From UBA1672 sp963977495 (lineage in GTDB: Bacteria > Pseudomonadota > Alphaproteobacteria > Micavibrionales > Micavibrionaceae): a DNA stretch of 64,000 nt. The position numbers and the translations under genes are program-made. Positions within the stretch are counted from its first letter, which is position 1. Each line of letters opens with the position of its first letter. Location of the stretch: assembly GCA_963977495.1 (NCBI GenBank), contig CAXBOT010000001.1, positions 62,001 to 126,000 of the forward strand, written 5' to 3'. The notes below the pieces were generated by a model, which worked only from the letters and a program-made list of their open reading frames with translations, was not told the DNA's origin and made no database searches. Below are positions 17,403 to 25,517 of this stretch, piece after piece.

Positions 17403-18521
17403 ATGTTCGAGCACGTTACCATGTCCGTATTTATTCCGCCGACAATTGCTTTTTTGTTGGTCATTTTGTTGATTATGCCGTTCAGAAAACTTGCCCGCCT
17501 AACAGGGGTGGTTGATAAGCCTGGCGGACGCAAACAGCACGATAAAGAAATCCCCCCCGTCGGCGGTATTATAATTTTTTCAACATTTATGGTTTTGGGA
17601 CTGGCTTTCGGCAGTGTGAATCTTGAAAAATATTGGGCGCTTTATTCCGGGCTTATCATTTTATTGGTGTCAGGCGCATTGGATGATCAGTTTCATATTC
17701 CGGCCAAAATAAAAATGGTGTTCCACATCATTGCGGCGGTTCTGATTGCTTTTTGGGGCAATGTTCAGGCCGCGTATCTTGGTGATTTATTTGGATATGG
17801 CGTTATATGGACGGGCTTTATGTCGTATCCGTTCACAATTATCGCAACGGTTCTTTTGATTAACGCGATGAATTTGATGGATGGTATGGACGGTCTGGTT
17901 GGTGGGGTGTCCTGCGTTATTTTTGGATGGTTTATGGTTGCTGCTCTGTCGGCGGGGTGGTTTGGTTATGCGCATGTTCTGGCGTTGTTGCTGGCCTGTA
18001 TCGCCGGATTTCTGGTTTTTAATATGCGCAACCCATGGCGCCGCAGGGCGAGTTTGTTTTTAGGGGATGCGGGCAGTATGTCGATTGGTTTGACGATTGC
18101 GTGGTTTGCTGTGTTGTTGGCGCGTGGCCCCGACACGCCGCTGGAGCCGATTGCTGTTGCATGGATTATAGGCTTTCCGATTTTTGACACCTGCGCGCAG
18201 TTCTATCGCCGCGTGAGAGAGGGCAAGCATCCGTTCTCACCTGATCGCGGCCATTTTCACCACCATTTTATTGATTCCGGTATTCCTGTGCGCTATGCCA
18301 GTGTCCTGATTATCGGTTTGGTCGCCGTTATGGGGGGGGTTGGGTATGTCGGTGTTATTGCAGGGTGTCCGCCTGTGATTTTGTCGGTTGGTTGGATTAT
18401 GTTGCTGTTTGTGCATATGGTCTTATCCCAAAAACCAGCGCGTTATGTTCGCATTATACGCACCTGCTTCTCGGCATTTATTGCACCATCGCGCGAGGAT
18501 GCCCCCTATACAAACGGCTAA
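17403..18521 (+). CDS. wecA: Polyprenyl-phosphate GlcNAc-1-phosphate transferase (WecA/MraY family)
   Basis: Inner-membrane enzyme that transfers a sugar-1-phosphate to undecaprenyl phosphate to start O-antigen or another surface glycan. The family motifs are present: VDKPGGRKQHDKEIPPVGG, SGALDDQF, NAMNLMDGMDGLVGG (the catalytic Asp-rich loop), FLGDAGSMSIG and the C-terminal DRGHFHHHFID histidine motif. About ten hydrophobic segments span the membrane. The HHH motif favours WecA/TagO-type transferases over MraY. The start may be either the first ATG or a second six codons on. It may supply the carrier for the fucose-containing glycan implied by gmd-fcl, which is inference. Confidence 0.88.
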   Translation: MFEHVTMSVFIPPTIAFLLVILLIMPFRKLARLTGVVDKPGGRKQHDKEIPPVGGIIIFSTFMVLGLAFGSVNLEKYWALYSGLIILLVSGALDDQFHIPAKIKMVFHIIAAVLIAFWGNVQAAYLGDLFGYGVIWTGFMSYPFTIIATVLLINAMNLMDGMDGLVGGVSCVIFGWFMVAALSAGWFGYAHVLALLLACIAGFLVFNMRNPWRRRASLFLGDAGSMSIGLTIAWFAVLLARGPDTPLEPIAVAWIIGFPIFDTCAQFYRRVREGKHPFSPDRGHFHHHFIDSGIPVRYASVLIIGLVAVMGGVGYVGVIAGCPPVILSVGWIMLLFVHMVLSQKPARYVRIIRTCFSAFIAPSREDAPYTNG

Positions 18522-18622
18522 GATTGACGGCTGTGTGGATAAGGGTTAAGAAGGCAAAGTCGTGAGATTGACCTGTGTCATAACGCCTTCTAAAATAGAG
18601 ATCATCACAAAGATAGCATGCT

Positions 18623-19894
18623 ATGAGAGTATTAAAAACAATTGAGGCTCGCCTGCGCGTCTGTTTTCGCAAGCAAACGGTTCGCGGGTCTGCATGTTTA
18701 TTGATGACATTATTGGTCGCATCTTGCGTGGATATTGACGGGCTGTCATTGCCTGATTTCCAACACAGCAATCAATCTTCCTCAGCGCAATCATCTCAAG
18801 ACTCAAAAAATAATGACGATTTTGTTTTTGCACCGGTTAAAAAAATAAAAACAGAAACCTTACTTGCCGTGGGCGGTAATTGGAATTTGATTGAGCAGGA
18901 CGGGCCAATGGATCCGACGCTGGCGCATATGCAAGCGCGTAAAAATGTAGATATTAGGCGCCGTAAATATATGAAAGAACTTAGCCCGCATTTCAAACCT
19001 GATGCCAAAAGCGGTGAGGATGGCAGAATGCGTGTCTTGCGGTTGGAGCCAGAAGACGGCGCGGCGTTTGAAGATTATGAAATCGCTGAAAGCTCGATCG
19101 CGAAGCCCACGCACACGGTTGCTGAAAAAGATTTGCTGAATAAAATAAAGCAGATGTTCGGCGAAAACGACGAAGATAGTCAGAGATTTATAACGCCCAA
19201 GCGTAAACCTGAGACTGCGATTTCGAAGGCGGCCAAAAGTGAAGGCACGCACATTGCGTTGCTGTCTCATAAACCAACCAACTCGGAAGAGCGTATGGTT
19301 GGCGGCGTTATTATCCCGCCGAATGTTCCGGCGCGTAAATATAGTGCTGTGAAGATAGCGAGTGCCAATGTGCCTGCTGCGGCAGAGAAGGTCGCCATAG
19401 AGCAGGTCGACAAGACTACGCAGGTGCTGGATAATGGTTTGGTTATTCCTGATAGAAAACCTGCGCGCGCTAAAAATGCTGTGGTGCGTCCACCTGTTAA
19501 AGTCGCGTCAAAATCAGCGTCCGCGCAGAATAAAAGCTCTGCTGCTGGAAGCGGCGGGGAGCCGCATTCATCAGTTGTGCGCTTACGCAGTGGTAAGCAT
19601 CCGGGTAAAACGCGCTTGGTGATTGAGGTCACGCGTACGACAAAATACAAGGTTGTGATTGATCATTTGCGTAATGTGTTGCGTATAAAGCTTTATGATA
19701 CGCAATGGAATCTCAGCCCGCAGGAAAACTTTACCAAGAGTGACTTGCTCGGCACGTACGTTGCGCGCCCGCAGAAGGATGGCAGTGTTATTCTTGAAGT
19801 ACGGATGAAAAAGAAAACCAAAATCCTTGATACGATGATTTTGCGGCCGAACGTATCGGCGAAGCACCGCGTTGTGATTGATTTGAAGGATTAG
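18623..19894 (+). CDS. AMIN-domain lipoprotein
   Basis: An envelope protein with a probable lipoprotein signal (LLMTLLVASC, lipid on Cys35). A long low-complexity linker rich in Lys, Ser and Pro follows, then a C-terminal domain of ~100 residues starting at SSVVRLRSGKHPGKTRLVIEV. The pattern fTRLVIEVtr-tKYKVV-LRIKLYDTQW and the closing HRVVIDLKD fit an AMIN domain. AMIN domains direct amidases and secretins to the cell wall or septum. No amidase or other enzyme domain is present. It may be a peptidoglycan-binding scaffold. The lipid attachment and domain name are inferred from pattern. Confidence 0.72.
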   Translation: MRVLKTIEARLRVCFRKQTVRGSACLLMTLLVASCVDIDGLSLPDFQHSNQSSSAQSSQDSKNNDDFVFAPVKKIKTETLLAVGGNWNLIEQDGPMDPTLAHMQARKNVDIRRRKYMKELSPHFKPDAKSGEDGRMRVLRLEPEDGAAFEDYEIAESSIAKPTHTVAEKDLLNKIKQMFGENDEDSQRFITPKRKPETAISKAAKSEGTHIALLSHKPTNSEERMVGGVIIPPNVPARKYSAVKIASANVPAAAEKVAIEQVDKTTQVLDNGLVIPDRKPARAKNAVVRPPVKVASKSASAQNKSSAAGSGGEPHSSVVRLRSGKHPGKTRLVIEVTRTTKYKVVIDHLRNVLRIKLYDTQWNLSPQENFTKSDLLGTYVARPQKDGSVILEVRMKKKTKILDTMILRPNVSAKHRVVIDLKD

Positions 19895-20036
19895 GCGCGG
19901 GCGGTTGTTTCCCGCTTGTTCTATGCGTTATCGAAAAGGCGCGCAATGTGCTATTCCTTTTTTGTACTCTTTTCGAAGGTTTCATATTTGGGCGGCGTAT
20001 AACGGTTATCTAATGATTATTAAAAGGAAACAAATC

Positions 20037-20372
20037 ATGAAAAAAATATTGATGGTATCAGCGTTGGCATTCGCCGTAGTAGCACCTTCTTTCGTTGCGA
20101 TGGCAAAGGATCATGGCGGCAAAAAAGGACATCATAACGGTGAGAAAATGTTTGAACGCGGTGATACAAATGGCGATGGCGTTATCTCTAAGGATGAATT
20201 TTTGAAGGGCGCCGAAGAGCGTTTTAACAAAATGGATCTTGATGGCAATGGTGAAGTGACCAAAGAAGAAGCCAAGCAAGCCAGAGAAAAAATGATTGAA
20301 AAGTGGAAAGAAAAGAAGGCGAATAGAGACGCCAATAAAGATTCTGATAAAGACACAGAATCCACTGACTAA
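20037..20372 (+). CDS. Secreted EF-hand protein
   Basis: Signal peptide MKKILMVSALAFAVVAPSFVAMA is followed by a His/Lys-rich patch (KDHGGKKGHHNGEKM) and two EF-hand loops, DTNGDGVISKDE and DLDGNGEVTKEE, each with the normal 12-residue calcium ligands. The C-terminus is a charged helical tail (EKWKEKKANRDANKDSDKD). The start is fixed by the signal peptide and AAAAGG upstream. It ends 24 bases before the ECF sigma factor and is likely the first gene of a four-gene operon. A role as periplasmic calcium or metal buffer is inference. Confidence 0.85.
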   Translation: MKKILMVSALAFAVVAPSFVAMAKDHGGKKGHHNGEKMFERGDTNGDGVISKDEFLKGAEERFNKMDLDGNGEVTKEEAKQAREKMIEKWKEKKANRDANKDSDKDTESTD

Positions 20373-20396
20373 ATCTTAAAAACCTCGGGAGAGCGT

Positions 20397-21005
20397 ATGA
20401 TCTTGAAAACAGATCACGATACACTATCTGATGAAGAGCTCATGGTTCGCGTTCAAAATGCGGACCATGAGGCTTTTTCTGTTCTGGTGAAACGCCATAC
20501 CACCATGTTTTATGCAGCCGCTTATCGCATGTATCCGCATCAATATGAAGCCGAGGATATCGTGCAGGAAGCTTTTCTTAAATTGTGGCAGCGCCCCGAA
20601 ATATGGAGCGCGGGCAAAGGGGCTAAATTTACGACATGGTTTTACCGCGTGGTGACCAATCAGGCGATTGATTTTGCCCGTAAGAAGAAAAATACGAAGG
20701 GTTCCGATGTGTTGGGGCGTATTAAAGATAAGACTGCAAGCCAACAAGACGTGATGGAGCAGGACGAAGAACAGTTGATGGTGGAGCGCGCTATCCAAGA
20801 ACTGCCGGAGCGCCAGAAACTTGCTTTGAACTTATGTTTTTATGAGGGGTTGAGCAATAAAGAGGCCGCAGAAATTATGGAGGTTGGCGTGAAGGCGCTG
20901 GAATCACTTTTGATGCGGGCGAAGGCGGGATTAAAGGATGAATTGATGCGGCAAGGGCTATTGAAGGATGAAGGGCAAACAGGGAGGCATTACTATGGAT
21001 CATGA
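20397..21005 (+). CDS. ECF-type RNA polymerase sigma factor
   Basis: A group IV sigma-70 factor. Region 2 is visible as AFSVLVKRHTTMFYAAAYRMYP...EAEDIVQEAFLKLWQRP...FTTWFYRVVTNQAIDFARKKK, which would bind core and the -10 element. Region 4 is ERAIQELPERQKLALNLCFYEGLSNKEAAEIMEVGVKALESLLMRAK, an HTH for the -35 element. The length of 202 residues is normal. Good ribosome site GGGAGAG precedes it. Its downstream neighbour overlaps its end by 11 bases and carries one membrane helix, as expected for a membrane anti-sigma factor. Confidence 0.93.
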   Translation: MILKTDHDTLSDEELMVRVQNADHEAFSVLVKRHTTMFYAAAYRMYPHQYEAEDIVQEAFLKLWQRPEIWSAGKGAKFTTWFYRVVTNQAIDFARKKKNTKGSDVLGRIKDKTASQQDVMEQDEEQLMVERAIQELPERQKLALNLCFYEGLSNKEAAEIMEVGVKALESLLMRAKAGLKDELMRQGLLKDEGQTGRHYYGS

Positions 21006-21330
21006 AAAAGAATTAGACAGATTATTAAACAGGCGCGCCGTTCCTGAGATGCACTCTCATTTAGAGCACCGCATTCTTCAGGCATCGCTGCAGCAAGATA
21101 AAAAAATACAGACAACGCACAAAGTCGGCACGTTATTTAAGACTGTGCGCGATTTCATGGATTGTCTTGTTTTACCGCAACCCGTTTTGTCGATGGCCAT
21201 GGTCTTAGTCATTGGGGCGGCTTTGGGGGCGTATTCGACAGAGAGTTACACGGCGGTGCAGGGTTATGGCGATGACGTCGAAACATTTGTTATGACGACA
21301 GTGGAATTAGAATACGGGGACTTTCTATGA
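20995..21330 (+). CDS. Short single-pass membrane protein, likely anti-sigma factor
   Basis: About 111 residues. The cytosolic N-terminal ~65 residues (DHEKELDRLLNRRAVPEMHSHLEHRI) are followed by one membrane segment (PVLSMAMVLVIGAALGAYS) and a short acidic periplasmic tail. AGGGAGG lies before the ATG, which sits inside the sigma gene. The length, topology and coupling to the sigma gene point to an anti-sigma factor. The N-terminal sequence does not show a classical zinc-binding HxxxCxxC motif, so the family is unassigned. It ends with ATGA shared with the next gene. Confidence 0.7.
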   Translation: MDHEKELDRLLNRRAVPEMHSHLEHRILQASLQQDKKIQTTHKVGTLFKTVRDFMDCLVLPQPVLSMAMVLVIGAALGAYSTESYTAVQGYGDDVETFVMTTVELEYGDFL

Positions 21331-21848
21331 AAAAATCAGTGAAAATTATCTTTACGCTTTCAATTATTTTGAACTTGCTTCTTTTGGGGCTAATGGGCGG
21401 ACATGCCATGCGTATGAGAGGGGAGCCACGCCCTTGGGATGAAATGAAGGCCGCTCTCGCCCCCGAAACGTTGGGCGTCTTAAAGACAACGTTCAAAGAT
21501 AAGCGCAAAGATATTTTCCCGCTCTTCAAAGAGGCGAGAAACATAAAACAGCAAATGAAAAGCATCATAACAGCCGAGTCGTTTGACCTGGCCGCGTTCG
21601 ATGCACAGGCCAAAGCATTGCAGGATTTAAATGTGCAATTTTCTGAACATCGTCTGGAAGCGTTGAGAGATATTTTATCCCAATTACCACAGGCAGAACG
21701 CGCGAAGCTTGCGGATCATACCGTGGATAAATTGTTCGGTCGCCCTGAATATGGTCGGCATAAAAAGGGCAAGCATGGAAAAGGCCATGGGGTGAAAAAG
21801 CCAGATACCGATCAGCAAGCGGCGGAGCGCGAAGAGACTCCCGAGTAA
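21327..21848 (+). CDS. CnrX/Spy-like periplasmic metal-sensor or chaperone-like protein
   Basis: An uncleaved N-terminal hydrophobic helix (VKIIFTLSIILNLLLLGLMGG) is followed by an all-helical domain. That domain has RPWDEMKAALAPETLGVLKTTFKDKRKDIFPLFKEARNIKQQM, typical of the heavy-metal-resistance family (PF13801: CnrX, ZraP, CpxP/Spy relatives). The tail is basic and His-rich (HKKGKHGKGHG). A four-base ATGA overlap couples it to the anti-sigma candidate. With the sigma factor this repeats the logic of the cnrYXH metal-response operon of Cupriavidus (membrane sensor, anti-sigma, ECF sigma). The inducer here is unknown. Confidence 0.75.
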   Translation: MKKSVKIIFTLSIILNLLLLGLMGGHAMRMRGEPRPWDEMKAALAPETLGVLKTTFKDKRKDIFPLFKEARNIKQQMKSIITAESFDLAAFDAQAKALQDLNVQFSEHRLEALRDILSQLPQAERAKLADHTVDKLFGRPEYGRHKKGKHGKGHGVKKPDTDQQAAEREETPE

Positions 21849-21929
21849 CTCGCTTAATTGGCTAATATTGATCTTAATAAAACTTTCAGTATCAAAATAT
21901 GAAATACATTGTAAGCTATTGAATTTTAA

Positions 21930-22580
21930 TTATTGTTCAATGTACGTTTTTGCTGATTCGGGTGTCCAAATTGGATATTTCTTCATAATGGCTTTAAATA
22001 GAGCGCTTTCCAGATGTTTCTGTAGACACGCCTGAAGGTGGGGCATGGGCAGGGCGTAAAACCAGTCTTTTTCAACGTGAGCGAATTGTCTGATAAACGG
22101 GAATATGGCGATATCGGCGATGGTGGTTTCTGTGCCTGATAGGGCGCCATTTTGTGCAATACGTTGATCGAGGTCGTTTAGAATCTTTACCCCCACATCG
22201 CGCGCGCCGGAGCAATCCTCATCAGGGTATCTGTTGGGATATTTATAGCGATCCAGCGCCTGTTTGAAGGCGGCATCATTGCGCTCTATCAGTGCGAAGG
22301 CATCGTGTCTGTGTTGATCGGGGAGCCAGCGCTCAGGATCGTTATGTTCTAACGCCCAGAGCATGATATCCAGACTTTCATCGATAACGCGCCCTGATGT
22401 AAGTTGTAATACAGGCACGCTGCCCTTGGGAGATATGTCCAGCATATGTGCGGGCTTATCACGCAGGGCGATTTCCCGATGTTCCCATGTAATCCCTGCG
22501 TAAACCAACGCCATCCGCGCCCGCATAGCGTAGGGGCAGCGTCGAAATGAGTATAATATGGGGTGTATGTTTCCTGTCAT
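21930..22580 (-). CDS. Glutathione S-transferase family protein
   Basis: The thioredoxin-like N-domain has a Cys-containing active-site segment (YSFRRCPYAMRARMALVYAG), the cis-Pro segment SPKGSVPVLQL and the Glu-Ser pair VIDESLDIM that holds glutathione. The C-terminal helical domain has a capping TTIADIAIFPFIRQF motif. The CPYAMR form is found in omega/beta-like or glutaredoxin-2-type GSTs acting in thiol transfer. The substrate is unknown. The length of 216 residues is normal. Confidence 0.88.
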   Translation of the reverse strand: MTGNIHPILYSFRRCPYAMRARMALVYAGITWEHREIALRDKPAHMLDISPKGSVPVLQLTSGRVIDESLDIMLWALEHNDPERWLPDQHRHDAFALIERNDAAFKQALDRYKYPNRYPDEDCSGARDVGVKILNDLDQRIAQNGALSGTETTIADIAIFPFIRQFAHVEKDWFYALPMPHLQACLQKHLESALFKAIMKKYPIWTPESAKTYIEQ

Positions 22581-22645
22581 TTTCTTAATTTAAACAATTG
22601 GTTATTGTGCGAATTTAATATTGGCCAAATCTAGCCGTTTTGTAA

Positions 22646-22942
22646 TTACTGTGTATCTCTGAACTCGAAGGTGTTTAAGCCTTCATCGCTGCCATCGTCG
22701 ATTTGAATGGTCTCTACATTGGCGTTATCAGGCCCTTGATAGCATGCGGTGATGAAACGTTCGACGGCATCTTGCGCGCCGGTGATAAGGGCTTCGACGC
22801 TGCCGTCTTTGCGGTTGCATACCCATCCTGTTAAGCCGAAATTTGTGGCGGTTTCAACGCTCCATGCGCGGTAATATACACCTTGAACGCGCCCTAAAAT
22901 GCGTAAATGTTTGGTGATATTATTGCTCTGCATATTTGGCAT
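22646..22942 (-). CDS. acyP: Acylphosphatase
   Basis: A small cytosolic enzyme that hydrolyses acyl phosphates. The phosphate loop LGRVQGVYYRAW supplies the catalytic Arg, and GWVCNRKDGSVEA supplies the catalytic Asn; both are clear. A short tail follows the ferredoxin-like fold. At 98 residues it is normal. Start may be either of two ATGs three codons apart; both lie inside the end of trhO, so the two genes are probably cotranscribed and coupled. Confidence 0.92.
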   Translation of the reverse strand: MPNMQSNNITKHLRILGRVQGVYYRAWSVETATNFGLTGWVCNRKDGSVEALITGAQDAVERFITACYQGPDNANVETIQIDDGSDEGLNTFEFRDTQ

Positions 22943-23834
22943 TATAATATTGCTGACGCTCGCGTAGTGCTTTTACACGGTCGGGCGTTAAGGTATCGAT
23001 GCAATGATGGCAGGATACACCCTTTTCGTAAGATTCGTGTTCGGTGTCTTGCGCGGAGAGGGGCTCGCGGCATGCATGGCACACACTCCAATCGGCTTCT
23101 GCCAAACCATGGCCAACGGCAACGCGTTGATCAAAGACAAAACATTCGCCTTTCCATTTGCTTTCATCGGCAGGGATGGTTTCCAAATAATCCAGAATAC
23201 CACCCTTAAGGTGATAAACATTTTCAAAACCATGCGCGAGCATGTAGGAACTGGCCTTTTCACAGCGGATACCGCCTGTGCAGAACATCGCCACTTTTTT
23301 ATGCTTTTCAACATCCAGATTTTTTTCGACCCAATCAGGAAATTCGGTGAATATTTTCATTTGCGGATCAACCGCGCCTTCAAAAATTCCGACTTTTGTT
23401 TCGTAATCATTGCGCGTATCGATCAGCAAAACATCAGGATCATTGATCAGATCGTTCCAATCTTGCGGGTTAACATATTCGCCGACGCGCTGATGCGGAT
23501 TTGCTTCGGGTTTGCGCAGCGTAATCAGCTCTTTTTTCGGGCGCACTTTAAAACGATTAAAAGGCTGCAGCGCCGCTTCGGAGAATTTAAGCTCACACGC
23601 GGTTTCTGCTGTGATAATGCCGAGTTTTTGATTGAGGAAATCAATCATAGCATCCATTTCATCGGGATGCGCGGCAATCGTGCCGTTTACACCTTCGGGC
23701 GCAAGCAGGAGCGTACCGCAAATACTGGGCACATTCTCATCCGCAAAAGCATAAATCTCACGGCGCAAAGACTCGATGTCTTCAACGGGGACAAAGCGAT
23801 ACATCGCGGCGACTTTATAACTGTTCTTATTCAT
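22920..23834 (-). CDS. trhO: tRNA uridine(34) hydroxylase (TrhO/YceA), rhodanese family
   Basis: Oxygen-dependent hydroxylase that makes 5-hydroxyuridine at wobble U34, the first step of mo5U/cmo5U formation. An N-terminal acylphosphatase-like domain (RREIYAF...GTLLLAPEGVNGTIA) is followed by a rhodanese domain (DVLLIDTRNDYE) with catalytic Cys185 in FCTGGIRCEKASS. The C-terminal part carries Cys pairs (CHACREPL, SCHHCID) as in the longer family members. At 304 residues it is full length. It overlaps the acylphosphatase gene. Confidence 0.93.
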   Translation of the reverse strand: MNKNSYKVAAMYRFVPVEDIESLRREIYAFADENVPSICGTLLLAPEGVNGTIAAHPDEMDAMIDFLNQKLGIITAETACELKFSEAALQPFNRFKVRPKKELITLRKPEANPHQRVGEYVNPQDWNDLINDPDVLLIDTRNDYETKVGIFEGAVDPQMKIFTEFPDWVEKNLDVEKHKKVAMFCTGGIRCEKASSYMLAHGFENVYHLKGGILDYLETIPADESKWKGECFVFDQRVAVGHGLAEADWSVCHACREPLSAQDTEHESYEKGVSCHHCIDTLTPDRVKALRERQQYYNAKYAEQ

Positions 23835-23874
23835 GCGCGCATTTTTACCTTACTATTTAAAAAAATGCAATTAT

Positions 23875-24414
23875 CTATAGTGCCAGCGTGCTGTCATGTG
23901 TTGGTGGTGTGATGCGCTCCAGCGTTTGATCGATTTTAAGGGCTTCTTGTCTTGCTGTTTCGCCGCTGGCATCAATGCCGCCTTCTGCAAAATCAATAAT
24001 GCGGACTTTCAGACCTTCGGCATTTTTGCTGACCATATAATTGCCAAGGCCGCCCGCATCACCGTGATACAGGCCGGCATCCGCAAGCTGTTCATGCATG
24101 TCTGAAATCTGTGCGCGCATATCGTCGATATCTTGCGCCGTATATTGTTTGGCATGTAGCAATTCATCCAGAGGCACGCCGTCAATTTTCTTCATTTGAA
24201 TAAAGCAACGCCCTTCGTGCCGTCCGGCATCAATAACATCTTGCGTAGGGAAGTCTGTAATGCTGTTGACTCTGCCCAGCATGCCGAATTCTTTGAGCAG
24301 GTCAATATTTGCCATTTCACTGCCATTGGTGATTTTATAAACGGAGCCATCAGGGCCTTCGTGCACTGCGCCTGTTCCGCCGCCGCTAATGCGTTTTCCA
24401 AGATCGATTGTCAT
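23875..24414 (-). CDS. Minimal protein-kinase-like protein, 179 residues
   Basis: No family name is certain, but a compact kinase fold can be read. There is a Gly-rich loop SGGGTGAVHEG (residues 10-20), Lys27 in VYKI, a helix with Glu42 (LLKEFG), a catalytic loop HGDAGGLGNYMV with His117, Asp119 and Asn125, and a metal-binding DFAEGG with Asp141. The whole kinase core is about 150 residues, close to the size of minimal bacterial effector kinases such as OspG/NleH and smaller than most. There is no signal peptide. It lies 63 bases after oxyR in the same direction. Whether it phosphorylates protein or a small molecule is unknown. Confidence 0.6.
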   Translation of the reverse strand: MTIDLGKRISGGGTGAVHEGPDGSVYKITNGSEMANIDLLKEFGMLGRVNSITDFPTQDVIDAGRHEGRCFIQMKKIDGVPLDELLHAKQYTAQDIDDMRAQISDMHEQLADAGLYHGDAGGLGNYMVSKNAEGLKVRIIDFAEGGIDASGETARQEALKIDQTLERITPPTHDSTLAL

Positions 24415-24477
24415 GTCTTATCACCCATATTGATATTATTCAGTTATTATATAGGGGAAGCATCGTTTTTTCAAACA

Positions 24478-25368
24478 TCACATCGTCAGGCCGGATAAAG
24501 AGTCCAGCAGAACTTGTAAATCGCGCTTTTGCGGGCTGTTGGATGACCACACCATACCAATTTGCCGCGAGGGGGCGGGGGATTTGAATGGAATGATTTC
24601 GATGTTGTCGGGCATGGGCGCATGCTTGATCACCATTTCAGGTAACAGCGTTACACCATAACCGTGCCCAACCATCTGAATCAGGGTGGCGAGGCTGGTT
24701 GCGCTGAATGTTTTTTGTCTGGTCGGCAGTTGCAGATCGCATGCGCTCAGCGCGTGGTCGCGTAAACAATGGCCGTCTTCGAGCAACAGTAACTCTTCGG
24801 GCTTGATATCCTTGATTGATAAATGATCGGGGATGTTTTTATTCTTTGGTGCGGCGAGATAGAAATCTTCCTTGAATAAATCATGGCACTCCATGCCCTC
24901 TGTGTCATAGGGGAAGGCAATGATGGCGGTATCTAATTGGCGTTTATTGAGTTTTTCAATCAACCGTTCGCTGAGATCTTCGTAGAGTTGCAATTGTAAT
25001 TGCGGGAAGGCGCGTTGCAACGGGCCGAGTATATGCGGCAAGAAATAGGGCGCGATGGTCGGGATGACGCCCAAACGTATAATGCCGCTTAATGGGGATT
25101 GCATCCTGCGCGCATTGGCGACGATATGGTCGACATCATTTAAAATATGGCGCGCTTGGGCGGCGACTTCGTTTCCAAAGGCGGTTAGCGTTATGACGCT
25201 GCGGCCTGCGCGGTTGACCAGTTGTTGCCCCAATGTGTTTTCAAGATCCTTGATCCCCGCGCTTAAGGTTGATTGCGTGACATTGCAATTTTCCGCAGCT
25301 TTGCTGAAGGATTTGTCATCATCCAGCGTGATCAGATATTCGAGTTGTCTGAGTTTTGGTCTTATCAT
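24478..25368 (-). CDS. oxyR: Hydrogen peroxide sensing LysR-type regulator OxyR
   Basis: An N-terminal LysR winged helix-turn-helix (RQLEYLITLDDDKSFSKAAENCNVTQSTLSAGIKDLENTLGQQL) is followed by the substrate-binding-like domain. It holds the OxyR redox pair LLEDGHCLRDHALSAC, with Cys201 and Cys210 nine residues apart, the same spacing as Cys199/Cys208 of E. coli OxyR. On oxidation by peroxide these form a disulfide and switch on transcription. The length of 296 is normal. It is divergent from ahpC, which is its expected target. Confidence 0.93.
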   Translation of the reverse strand: MIRPKLRQLEYLITLDDDKSFSKAAENCNVTQSTLSAGIKDLENTLGQQLVNRAGRSVITLTAFGNEVAAQARHILNDVDHIVANARRMQSPLSGIIRLGVIPTIAPYFLPHILGPLQRAFPQLQLQLYEDLSERLIEKLNKRQLDTAIIAFPYDTEGMECHDLFKEDFYLAAPKNKNIPDHLSIKDIKPEELLLLEDGHCLRDHALSACDLQLPTRQKTFSATSLATLIQMVGHGYGVTLLPEMVIKHAPMPDNIEIIPFKSPAPSRQIGMVWSSNSPQKRDLQVLLDSLSGLTM

Positions 25369-25517
25369 ATTATCGATACTACATTAACATTTATTAATTA
25401 TATATTGATTTTTCCGATACATTAAAGAGGAATTACTTGTTGGAATTCCCGCCCGAATCCGTCCATTGTGCAACGCATAAGATTTATAAACGACCAACAA
25501 CATAATGGAGATTTAAA
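25369..25517. promoter_or_regulatory. oxyR-ahpC divergent control region
   Basis: A 149-base intergenic region between divergent oxyR and ahpC, strongly A+T-rich near oxyR. TATCGATA lies just upstream of oxyR. A GGAATT-N9-AATTCC inverted repeat lies at 25429-25449, about 70 bases before the ahpC start. A LysR-type regulator usually binds here to control both sides. I cannot point to a certain OxyR box. Confidence 0.5.

Noticed and set aside
23004..23912. 302-codon plus-strand frame opposite trhO
   Set aside because: The minus-strand TrhO has full family motifs. The plus-strand protein shows no known pattern and is the mirror of a real gene.
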